Source: Solanum dulcamara (lineage: Eukaryota; Streptophyta; Magnoliopsida; Solanales; Solanaceae). Taken from it: a stretch of DNA of 64,000 bases. Made by a program: the position numbers and the translations under genes. The notes under the pieces are model-generated. The model searched no databases and had not been told where the DNA came from. It was given only the letters and a program-made list of their open reading frames with translations. Below, one piece after another: positions 1-12,600 of this stretch; position 1 is the first letter of the stretch, and each line of letters opens with the position of its first letter. Location of the stretch: contig NC_077238.1 in NCBI RefSeq assembly GCF_947179165.1, forward strand, positions 46,504,293 through 46,568,292. The letters are read 5' to 3'.

Positions 1-224
1 TGCATTATATGTTGTTGCTTATGAGGATTATTAACTATCTATGTACTTTTTAATCTAAGAATTGAAAGATTTGCTTAATATGTTACCTCTATTGAGTTTT
101 TGATTATTTATTTATGCACATTTCATATTTTTTATTTTTATACTAAATAGTGCTTTTTCTGAAAAAAGCGTGCGCTTGAAGCAGAAGCGAGGCCCCGTGC
201 TTTTTTCCACTTCTCAAAAACACT

Positions 225-581
225 GGGTCAGGTACTGTTAGATGTGTTGCATAGCTGAACTGGTAGAAGTACGATAAGAAGACAAAAGGCATGGGAGGTA
301 GTACCACTAGCTCTTATGTGGGTCGTATGGAAGGCTTGCAATAGGAGAGCATATGAGGAAATTGAAACTGATTTTGTGCACATGAGGAATAACCTATTGC
401 CTTTGCTTGCTTTTTAGTGCACCCTTGAGATATCAATTTGTATAGATGACTGGGTATCTTCCGCGGAGAATCATGTTTTTGATGTAAATTCTTGACTTTT
501 TGGTATATCTCTTGTATATGGGAAGCTTTCCCCAATATTAATAAAATTATCTACATTAACCAAAAAAAAAAAAAAAAAAAA
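225..581 (+). mobile_element. 3' end of an L1-type LINE with poly(A), in the intron after VAC14 exon 17
   Basis: In the plus-strand frame the segment reads VPLALMWVVWKACNRRAYEE, the usual end of plant L1 ORF2 behind the zf-RVT region. It continues as a degraded CIDDWVS stretch with a stop. An AATAAA-like signal near 538 is followed by about 20 A residues at 562-581. The piece is antisense to VAC14. Its 5' limit is not clear and I found no convincing target duplication. A short GC-rich stretch (about 166-205, GCGTGCGCTTGAAGCAGAAG) lies to its left and is unassigned. Confidence 0.65.
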
Positions 582-621
582 GGAAACCAAATAACTTGAT
601 AAAAGGACAAACCCAAAATAC

Positions 622-3600
622 CTGCAGCCTAAGGTAAGCAAAGGTTGGAGTTTCCAGAAGGTGGATCAACTTATCCAGTTGGACTAAGAACTTCACATTG
701 ATGTCTTCCTCAACCAACAGATGGATAACAGAACTTGCATGTTGATATGCCTGTAAGGAAATCCCAAACAGAAACAAGGACGAAGATTTGTTCAGTACAA
801 AAAGAGAGGTGTGAAGACTTGAGAAAAGACAAGTGAAAGTTCTAGCTTAGCAGCTATCTCAAAAAAGAAAAGAATTACTATCTCAAAAAGAGTTCTAACT
901 TACCTGAGCTAACAGGCAGAGGCTAATTATTGCCATTGGAGAATGGCACCATGATGCATACAAGGAAAGAAAAAAGTTCTTCCCATCAGCATTGACCAGC
1001 GATTGTTTAAGAAGATCTCGAAGGTCAGACAACTCAGAAGCAGTAAGCAAAATCAAGTTTAAGGCCTGAAATAGAAATAAGCAGATGCTCAGCCTTTTCT
1101 TTGAGCATTGGAGACAAGGTGAAACCGACCCAAGGAGAGCTGCATAATTCTAAGTTTATCTAATATGTTCTTCGATAAGTTTCTCCAATAAGTTATACTT
1201 CACAATCATAATTACTGTTACTAACTATTTCGCCCCATTTGTCAGAATCAAGATAGTCTCCTGCTAAATAATATGTCAGAAGTGAAACCTGAACCATGAT
1301 AGATGCAAAATCCAAATCTGATTCCCCTTCAAGTATGGTAGACAGTTCACGGTAAACTCTTTCAGCATCTAGAAGGACACACAGCCGACGAATTATCAAA
1401 GCTCCACGTCTGAGAGGAAATCTAAAAGGTAAGATCTCAACAGAAAAGGATCTCAAAACACTTAAGAAACAATGAAAAAACACAAATGTCGCAGCACCCA
1501 AAAATGAACAGAAAAAAAAAATATTTACTTTTCCAGGAGTGAGTGATCAAGCTGAAAGTTGTGAACCAGGAACACAACAAGCTGGCAGAAGTGTTGAGGG
1601 TCTTCAGCTATACATGCATGCACCTCGAGCACCAAAAGCACTACCTGAAAAAGAATTAACACACTCCACATATAAGTGAGAAATTCCTTATACAATCGCA
1701 ACCTCAAAATTAGTGGATGTGGAAATTTAATCAAGCATGTTATCATTATAATTTAAACACCTAAAAAATTTCCCAGCAACATCAATCATAACCGAGAAAC
1801 CCCACCCTCACTTCCCCACTCCCTTCCAAATAAAGCCCCTTCCGACTAAAGGAGATTGACCATAGATCAAAACCAGAAAGACAATGGTCTTTATCTTTAA
1901 CTTCTTTAAAAGTAGGGGTTAATCTGGGTTAAGATGAAATATGAGAGATGGGCATTTATCGGAATATGTAGATCACTAAACTTAAAACTAGGAAAGATTA
2001 ACCAGATCAAGAATGAATTCGACTTGCATTCCTTCATCAGATAGGAAGATATTCATAGCAATAAACTAAAAGTAACAGCCAAACTTTACATAGTAGAAAA
2101 GTTGAACTTTAGGAAGACAATCAGCAGGCTTCTGGTTTATTGCACAAAACAGAAAATATTTACAAGGGTTGAAGCAATACCAAATGATGCTGGTGTTTCA
2201 AAATTTCATAAAACATGGGAATCAGAGACGATCTAGAAAAAGCTAATTGGCTTTATGCATAACACTGATATCACGAAGGGCCAAGAAAAAATATCAAAAG
2301 AGAAAAAGGAAGGAACCCCTTATAATACCAAAAGCTTTTAAACTAAATTAAATCAGGGTAACAAACCAAGGGAAAGCCCATAGATACAGCTAAAAATCAT
2401 GTTTCAAAAGCCTACCTAGGGACAAGAAAATCAGAAAAGAAACACAAGGTTGTCACGGCCAGGTCCATCACAAAAGTACTGTGAAATATAACTTGTGTTG
2501 ATCATAACTGTGAACCCAGTGACATCATCTAGGCAAACTTCATCTTAAACAAAGCAAAGGAGTAGGAAGTACCTCATCGGAGGGGTCAGATAGCGCCTTT
2601 AGAAGAGTATCAAGGATATCGTTAAGAAAAACTAAGACCTGTCTCAAAAATAAAAAGAATGAACACCTACATTGATAAGCGTTCAGGAACCACAGAAATA
2701 TAAGCAAATGTGAATGACAGCAATTATTGATAGACTGATAAAAGGATATATTTGCAAAATAAGGGTATTATCAAAGAGAATGTTCACACACAACATACAT
2801 CATATTACTTCTGAAAGTTCAAACAAACATGGAAAAGATTTTTGCATAAAATGATCACAAAAGCAACAATTTTATCTAACAATTAAAATCATAAAAGATG
2901 CCTACATAATCTAGTCTTCCACTATCCTGCACTTCATCCTCCTAGAAGAAAGAAGAGAGATAACAAGCAAGACAAGTACGGAGGCTTTTCTCCTACTGAA
3001 CATAAGGGAATGGCCCATGCTAAACAAATTGAATATGTTCACCAATGGAAGCTAAAGTTATGAAAAAAAAGAAAGAAATATAAGTTTCAGATATCAGTAA
3101 TGCAGCTTTCTATAGAAAGTCTTTGAAATTCCTATACTACTCACATTAGGTATCCATGTGTATAAAGTAGTGTAAATAATAGATATTAACCAAAATTCAA
3201 CTTACATAACCTCCTTCATGACAATGACATAGCCTTCTTCATGACCATGACAGAGATTACTCATCATGCAATAAGGAAAAAAGAACAGTTCATGTAATTG
3301 AAACTTTTACCTCCGAGCGATGTCTATTTAACAGGATTGACATCCAATGCAATGCTTCAATACGTGTTGCCTCCCATTCACTGGACATCTGCCTGATAAA
3401 CAGATATGACAATGTTTATAAGAAATCTAAATAACATACTGTAATGACCTTGAGGGTTATTTTCGGAAAATTTGTGTAAAATTACCATTTTACCCCTATC
3501 TTTAGTGCCCCCAAGTGTTATTTGATCGGTTTGTGTTGTTGGTTATGTTAAAATCTTAATAGGTTGTGAATTGTGTGATTTTTTGAGTTTTCATAAGCTT

Positions 3601-6600
3601 TAAGTGTTAAAAAGTAGTTTTCGGTACCAACCAGAGCTACGGTCTCGGAACGGGGTCCCGTCAGTTCCATCAGCTCCGAAATGTGAAAATTGGTATGGGA
3701 GAGTTGTCGGAAACACATTTGGGGTTAATACATGGATTTGAGGTCATGAGTAGAAAAGTTTGATTTTAATAAGCTAAGTTTGACTTTGGTCAACAAATCG
3801 AGTTCCGAGTGTCGGATGGTGATTTGCTAGTTCCATTGGCTACGAAACGTGTTTTCTGATCAATTTGCACTATTGGTTCATATTTATAGAGCTCTGAATG
3901 AGTTTTGAGGGTCAAAAACATGTTTTGAAAGGGGGTGGGATAAGTTCAACACGCTTGAACAATAACTTTTTGGTCAGAAAATGCCCCTTTCTCCCCATTT
4001 CAATATTTTTCACCATGTGTTTGAGTTTTTTAACTCCTTGAGGCGATTTGAGAAGAGATTTTCGAGGCAAAGTGTTGGGTAAGTGATTTTTGACCTAAAA
4101 CCTTTCTTTTTCATTAAGTATTTAATGATTTTAACTCCTAAATCTTAGTTTCAAACCCCAAAAATATTTGTTTCTTTCCTAATCCGAATTTAAGAAAAAT
4201 AGTGATTTCTAACTCGTTTTGAGCTCTATTTTTATAGGTGTTTCAACTATTAGCTCCTTATTACCAGTAGAATGTGATCCTTGACCACGAGGAGGTGGCA
4301 AGGATGATGAGATATTGTGATTGAGGTATATGGTCTGTGAGACCCCCATGGGTCCTGCTTGGTAGCACAGCTCAGCAGGTGTATATGACAAGTTGTGAGA
4401 TAGTCTTGATTCCACCGTACCACCACATCATTGAATCATCATACTGCATTGCATTGCATTGATATATGTACTGCTTGAATTATATGGTTAATTGTGATTA
4501 TGAGTTGTTATGGGATTAATTTATTCACGCCATTTTATATAAATTGGCGACACCGATGTCGGAGTGGGACTTTTCTATATGTAGGTTGAAGCGTTTCTTA
4601 GTTTATTTCATAGGTTTAATTAATTACTTATACTTAGTCAACTAAAACCTACTGAGTACATGTGGATTGTACTTACCCCTACTTTTGTGTCCCTTTTTGA
4701 TGCAGATACTAGTCAAGGTACCTTATGTGGCAGTTGATATTCTAGTGGATTGTGTATTCTCAGATTAGTGGTGAGGTCCCGAAATTCGAATCGTCACTAA
4801 TCTATCTTTATTTCTCAGTCTTTTGTATCATTCAGAGACTTATGTTGTATCTTCAGACTCGAATCTTGTATTAGATGCTCTTTATACTTATGACACCAGA
4901 TTTTGGATAATATCATTGTTGTCCGTTTATTGTGTTTAATTGTTGCCTGACTTCTCTTTGGGAGTCTCGTATGGTTTTATTTTTTTTATTTGGGCTTACA
5001 CATCGGGATGAGATTTGGAATGTGGGTCATCATGACCTCGATTTTTGGGTCGTGACAAATTGGTATCAGAACACTAGGTTCACCGGTCTCATAAGTTAAA
5101 AAGCAGTGTGTCTAGTAGAGTATTGCGGATCGGTACGTAGACATATGTACTTATCTTCGAAAGGCTACAAGATACTTAATAGGAGGATTTCCTTCTCTTT
5201 ACTCCATTCGTGCGATTTATTCATGTCAAGTGTTGTATACCTCTGATCTATTTCTTCTGCGTAGATGATGAGGACTAGAGCCACAGTTACTAAGAGTGAG
5301 GCTGCACCTGCTGCCCGAGCCCCAGTATGCGAGCAAGGTAGAGGATGTGGTGGAGTCAGGGGACGAGGTCGAGCGAGGGGAGCGGCACCTACTCATGGGC
5401 GAGCTAGAGAGCCATCACTTGAACCCATGTATGAGAATGAGGATGACTTGGAGCAGAAGACTAAGGAGCAGAGGATATCCCAGCCTCATGTGGTTCCCGA
5501 TAGTGCTCCGATGCTTCAGGAGCTACTGGTTTGATTATTGGCTTGATTGGATGGTGCTCCTACCCCTGGTATTCTTCCAGGTACTATAGGTTCTCCTATC
5601 ATAGTTGGTGCTACATCGCCAGTTCAGGGGCCTAGTGTAGGATTTCAGACTACTGGTTCTTCTTCAGTGCCTTCTATTGCACCTCCGAGATTTGCAACTC
5701 CACTAGTTTCTGCTAGTGCTGCCATGTCGATAGTTGAGCAAAAGAGTTTCGAGAGGTTTGTTCGATTGGCGCCTCCAAGGTTTGATGGTACAACCGGAGA
5801 GAAAGCCTATGACTTTTTGACTGAGTGCCAAGACAGGTTGTTCAACCTAGGCATTTTAGAGGCACATGAAGTAGCTTACACTTCATATTAGTTTGTGCGA
5901 GTGGCCAAGGAGTGGTGGAGGTCGATTCTTGCTCGTAGACCTATTGGTTCTCCTATGATGAGTTGGGAACAGTTTACTGAGGTGTTCCTTGAGAGATTTG
6001 TGCCTTATAGCCTCCGTGATCAGCGCAGGGATGAGTTTGACAGACTGGAGCAGGGCTCCCTATCTGTATCTGAGTACGAGGCTCGCTTCCATGAGTTATC
6101 TCGTTATGCTATGTCGAGTATTCCCACCGAGTTCGAGCGGATTCGCAGTTGGTGAAGGGATTCGCCGGTTATCTCCTAGAGGCTACAGCCTCTCTTGTAC
6201 TGTCTGGGGTACATTTCAGAGTATTATTGATCATGCTAGGATGATAGAGAGTATCCGACGTGCTAGATAGGGCGGGGCCAAGAGGTTCTGTCGGTAGGGT
6301 CAGTTCAGCAGTCATTACTCTAAGGACAGAGAATAATTGGGTTCAGGAACCCATGGTTATCAAGGCAAACCAGTCCAGGCAGCTATTCAGGGTTCTTCGT
6401 GCTCTGGAGGCCGTGTCGACACTTTTAGTTATCCCCCATGGGGTTCAGGTCCCCGAGGTTGTTATGTGTGATGAGTTTGGGCATAAGGCCCAAGATTGCC
6501 CCAAATGTGCTCCTTGTACTAGACGGACGGTTCGTTCTACAGATGCTCTAACTGTTCAAGGTTCTTCGCAAAATACTAGAGGTGGCACCCGTGGTGCAAA

Positions 6601-9600
6601 GGGTGGAGCACGAGGTGGTGCTCGTGGTGGTTCGCAGGCTAAGGGTGACCGTCAGTTATGCTATGCTATACCGGGTAGATATGAGGCAGAGGCCTCTGAT
6701 GCAGTTATTACAAGTATTGCTCCAGTTTGCCATTGTTCTGCTTCAATATTATTTGACTCAGGGTCTACCTATTTTTATGTGTCGACTTATTTCGATGTGG
6801 GTATTCTTTATGTGAGTGAGTCCCTTGTTGTGCCTATTACTATTTCTACCCTTGTAGGTCAACCTTTAGTGGTGGATCGAGTATACAGGGGATGTTTGGT
6901 GATATTTTCGAGTAGAGAGACCCGTGCAGACTTGATTTTATTAGACATGCTTGATTTTGGTGTGATACTGGTATGGACTGGTTATCTCCTTATCATGCTA
7001 TATTAGATCGTTATGCAAAGACCGTGACCTTAGCTTGGTGTGGAAGGGTAATCCAAGTTCGTATCCTAAGGGGGTGATATCTTATATTCGTGCTCGTCGC
7101 TTGATGGATAAGGGTTGTTTGTCTTATTTGACTCATGTACATGATCTCACTACGGAGTCATTTCCTATAGAGACTACGAGGGTGGTGAGAGAGTTTATGG
7201 ATGTATTTCCTATAGACACAAGAGGAGTTCCTCATAACCGTGATATCAATTTTGCGATTGATTTGGACGCCGACACTAAACCCATCTCTATTTCTCCTTA
7301 TCGGATGGATCCGACAGAATTGAAGGAGTTGAAAGAACAATTGGAAGATTTATTGAAGAAGGGGTTTATAGACCTAGTGTATCACCGTGGGGTGCACCGG
7401 TTTTATTTGTGAAGAAGAAAGATTGTACTATGAGGATGTGCATTGATGATTGATAGTTGAACAAAGTCGCCGTCAAGAACAAGTATCCCCTCCCTCAAAT
7501 TGATGATTTATTTGACCAGCTTCAACGTGCATCGGTGTTCTCAAAGATTGATTTGAGGTCGGGTTACCATCAGTTGAGAGTTCGGGAATCTGATATCCCG
7601 AAGACTGCATTCACGACTCCTTATGGGCATTATGAGCTTGTGGTTATGTCCTTCCGGTTGACTAATGCCCCGACTGCTTTTATGGAGTTGATGAACTGGG
7701 TATTTTGACCTTATTTGGACTCATTTGTGATCGTGTTTATTGATGACATCTTGGTTTATTCCAAGAATGAGGCCGATCATGTTAGGCACCTGAGGACAAT
7801 CCTTCAAGATTGAGAGAGGAGAAGTTGTATGCAAAATTCTCCAAATATGAGTTTTGGTTGGAGTTTGTGACATGCTTGGGTCATTACTGACCAAGGATGG
7901 TATTATGATTGATCCGGCCAAAGTTGCAGCGGTTCATGATTGGGTTAGGCCTACTTCGGTTACGTTCACCCGGGAGTGGCAAAGATGTTTCATGACTTGA
8001 AACAACACGATTGGTGGTGTGGCATGAAGAGAGACATTGTTGATTTTGTGGCTAAGCATCTAAATTGCCAACAAGTGAAGTATGAGCATCAGAAACCGGG
8101 TGGTCCTATGCAAAGGATGTCTATTCCCGAGTGGAAATGGGAGCGTATCAATATGGACTTTATGTCTGGATTACCCATGGCATTGGGTAAGTATGACTCT
8201 GTTTGGGTGATTGTGAATCGATTGACCAAATCAGCCCATTTCCTTCCGGTGAAGACTAGCTACAATGCAGATCAGTTAGCTAGGATCTATCTTCGTGAGA
8301 TTGTTTGGCTGCATGGGGTGCCTATCTCTATTGTGTCGGATCGGGGTTTAGTGTTCACCTCTCACTTTTGGGAGGCATTGCAGTGTGGTTTGGGTATGCG
8401 GCTAGACATGAGTTCAGCATTTCATCCCCAAACCGATGGTCAGTCCGAGCGGACTATTCAGGTGTTGGAGGAGAGCTTAGGGCCTGTGTGATTGATTTTG
8501 GTGCCCAATGGAACCAACACTTGCCCTTAGCGGAGTTTGCCTATAATAACAGTTATCACTCCAGCATTCAGATGGCACCATTTGAGGCATTGTATGGTAG
8601 TAGGTGTCGATCACCCATTGGGTGGTTTGATTCTGTTGCAATTGATGCATTGGATACTGACTTACTCAGGGATGATGTGGAGTGGGTACGTTTGATTCAG
8701 GATCGACTATTGACAGCTCAAAGTCGTCAAAAGAGTTATGCTAACAGGAGGGTTCGTCCCTTAGAGTTCATGGTGGGTGATTGTGTGTGGCTTAAAATAT
8801 CGCCCATGAAGGGTGTGATGAGGTTTGGGAAGAAGGTAAGCTTAGCCTGAGGTTTATTGGCCCATTTGAAATCCTAAGGAAAGTAGGTGGGGTGGCGTAT
8901 GAGTTGGCCTTACCCCTTAAATTGTCAGTTGTCCATCTGGTGTTTCATGTTTCCATGCTTCGCAAGTACATACCAGATGAGTCTCATGTGATTTCTTGTA
9001 ATGCGGTAGAGTTGTGTCCGGATTTGACTTATGAGGAGTCGACAGCTATCCTAGATAGGCAGCTTTATAGAATCAGGACCAAGGAGGTCGCTTCGGTCAA
9101 GGTACAATGGCAGCATCGGCCTGCTGAGGAGGCGACTTGGGAGTTAGAGTCTGATATGCAGGATCGGTACCCTGGGACCTTCTTCAACCCTAGGATGTGA
9201 TGAGTCGACATCGAGGTGCCAAACGGATTTTTTTTAGTGAACGTGTCACAAGCTTACTCAGACCCCAGGTACTTTATTTTATCTTATGTTCGAGGACGAA
9301 CATCCTTTTTAGTGGTGGATATTGTAATGACCTTGAGGGTCACTTTCGAAAATTTGTGCAAAATTACCATTTACACCTATCTTTAGTGTCCCGAGTGTTA
9401 TTTGATCGGTTTGAGTTGTTGGTTTTGTTAAAATCTTAATAGGTTGTGAATTGTGTGAGTTTTTGAATTTTCATACTCTTTGTCTTAAAAAGTGGTTTTC
9501 GGTACCAACTAGAGCTACGAGTCTCGAAACAGGGTTCCGCCAGTTCCATCAGCTCCGAAATGTGGAAATTGATCTAGGAGAGTTGTCAAAATCACATTTG

Positions 9601-12600
9601 GGGTTAATACATGGATTTAAGGTCTTGAGTTGAAAAGTTTGATTTTAATGAGCTAAGTTCGACTTTGGTCAACAAATCAAGTTCTGAGTGTCGGATGGTG
9701 ATTCTGCTAATTCCATTGGCTCCGAAACGTGTTTTCTGATCAATTTGCACTATTGGTTCATATTTATAAAGGATTATTGTAGTACTTTGCTATAGTTATT
9801 GTTCTTGTCTTGTAAATTTTGAATTGCATATTATTTTTATTTTTACTTTTTACTTATTTATTTATTTATTTTGTTTTTTTCTTTTACTTTATGTTATATA
9901 TATTATTTTTTTCCTCTCGTACTTGGAACTGTGACTTTCGAGTCGAGGGTCTTTCGGAAACAGCTTATCTATCTAAGGTCTGCGTACATCCTACCCTCCC
10001 CAGACCCACTTGTGGGATTCCACTTGGTATGTTGTTGTTGTTCATATTTATAGAGTTCCGAATGAGTTTTGAGAGTCAAACATGTTTTGAAGGGTGGTGG
10101 TGTAAGTTAACCGCGGTCAATGCGCAGTCAACAGTCAACACGCCTGAACAGTAACTTTTTGGTCAGAAAATGCCCCTTTCTTCCCATTTTAATATTTTTC
10201 ACCATTTGTTTGAGTTTTTGAACTCCTTGAGTTTTCGAGGCAAAGTGTTGGGTAAGTGATTTTTGACCTAAAACCTTCCTTTTTCATTAAGTATTTGATG
10301 ATTTTAACTCCTAAATCTTAGTTTCAAACCCCAAAAATATTTGTTTCTTCCCTAATCCGAATTTAAGAAAAATAATGATTTCTAACTCGTTTTGAGCTCT
10401 ATTGTTATGGGTTTTTCAACTATGAGTTCCTTATTACCAATAGAATGTGATTGTCCAATAAATTTTCAGATTTGACCCTTTTTGAAAATAATTAATTTTT
10501 AGACCATTTTGCCCCCGGTTCCGAAACCTATCAATATGGGTGTCATTGGACTCCTTGTGATGTGTATGTTTCATTGTTGATAGTGGATTGTCATTCCGGG
10601 TATTGAATTCGAGAGTTGATTGTCCGATGGAGGTATTCGGGTGCTGTTTCGGCAATTGAGGTAGTTTTGGCTCTCCTTCTTTGAGACTGAGATAGGGTAA
10701 TTAGTCATTTATATGTTATAGACTTTACGATGGGGTTGTAGTATGAGTTGAGAATGTTATATATATTGTGATGCCTGTGTGGGGGCTTATTTATTAATGT
10801 ATTGTTGTGTAGAGGTTTATTTGTATTACATCGCTTGTGTGGGGGCCTTATTGTTATCTTATTTGCTTTGAGAGCATGTGATTCATGATTTGCCTGTAAG
10901 GGAGGCTTGAGTATATTATTTGACTTGTGATGCCCGCCTGAGGGGTTGAGTTGGGGGTTTTGAGCATGCCTGAGTATTGAAATATTGTTGAGAAAGGAGT
11001 GAATATTTAAATTGAAGTATTTTCTTCCCATTACTATTTATTGAGGGTGAATATCATGTGTAGGTTATGTTTTGAGAACTTTGAACCTTGCACTACATGT
11101 GAGTTGAATATTACTTCCATGCCATACATGTTTTGATGCATTCATCCTCATTCATCATGTCATGAAACATGGAAAGTTGAGAAATATGAAAAAAAAATTC
11201 AAGAAAGAAAATGAAACACCTTTAAACATTAGTATCTTGAATCCTTGACCAAGGCAGTTTTACGGCAAGGTAGTGGATACATTGTGATCCCTTGACCACG
11301 AGGAGGTGGCAAGGATGATAAGATATTGTGATTGAGGTATATGGTCTGCGAGACCCCCATGGGTCCTACTTGATAGCACAGCTCGACAGGTGTATACGAC
11401 AAGTTGTGCGACAGTCTTAATTCCACCGTACCACCACATCATTGAATCATCATATTGCATTACATTGCATTGATATCTGTACTACTTGAATTATCTGGTT
11501 AATTGTGATTATGAGCTATTGATATGGGATTAAATTAGGCGGAATGACCTGAGAGGCCCCTGTACTTGGCTCGAATTGTAAACTGGACCCTTCTACTCTT
11601 GACATTGCCAACTGAACACTTAAACTTAATAAAACACAATCTTTTAGACCCCTTTTGCTTCATGTGTACTTCAAACTCCTAATTAAAATAACACATCATC
11701 ATGCACATCATATTTTTAATGACACCTCACTTATTTTTTATTAAGAAAATAGCCAAATGCCCCCCAAACCTATTACTGGATTCTCAACTACACACCTATA
11801 CTTTACAGGAGTCCTATTACCCCCGTAAACTATTTCAAAATAGAATTAACTTCACCCTAAAATGCAAAACCAATTTTTTGTGTGCGGTGAAACACATGTA
11901 CCAACCCATATTTAACACTTGTATTTTCTGTTTATTTTTGTTTTTTATTTACTTTCTTCCTCATTCTTCTTCTTTTAATCACATTTCACTATCTTTTCAC
12001 CATTAAAATAATATTAAAGATTCTTCTAAAGATAGCTAAAATGCAAAAAGAAGGGTCAATTTTTTGAAAAATCTTATCAAGAATCTTCTTCTAATGGCAG
12101 TGGAGAAGTGGACGAATAGGGAACTTTATAAGATAGCGAGGAAGGAGGCGAAGTCGGCGGTTTCGACGGCAAAAACGGCAGCTTTTGAATGCCTTTATGC
12201 TGAACTAGAAGAGAAAGGCGGGGATAGGAAATTGTTCAAGCTAGCAAGGGTGCGAGAGCGAAGGGCACGCGATGTGGATCAAGTGAAGTGCATTAAGGAC
12301 AAGCATGGAAAAGTATTGGTAGAAGAGACCCTCATTAAACAGAGATACCAGTCGTACTTCCATAAACTCTTGAATAAAGAAGGGGACAGAAAAATTGTGT
12401 TGGAAGATTTGAAACATACAGGGAGGCTTCACGATTTTGGGTGTTGCAGGAGTATTTCGGTCGAAGAGATTAAGGGTGTTGTGCGTAGGATGTGCTGGAG
12501 AAGAGCGACCGGACCTGACGAGATTCCTAAGGAATTTTGGAAAAGTGCGAGCTCGATAGGTTTGGAGTGGCTGACTAGGTTATTTAATGTCATCTTTACG

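Noticed and set aside
4209..4415. Short minus-strand ORF (68 aa) and its near copy at 11229-11426
   Set aside because: Both lie at the same place in the two G1 LTRs, so the similarity is LTR identity, not a gene family.
9819..10154. 111-aa ORF rich in Phe and Tyr
   Set aside because: Translation of T-rich LINE/SINE tail DNA running into the LTR.
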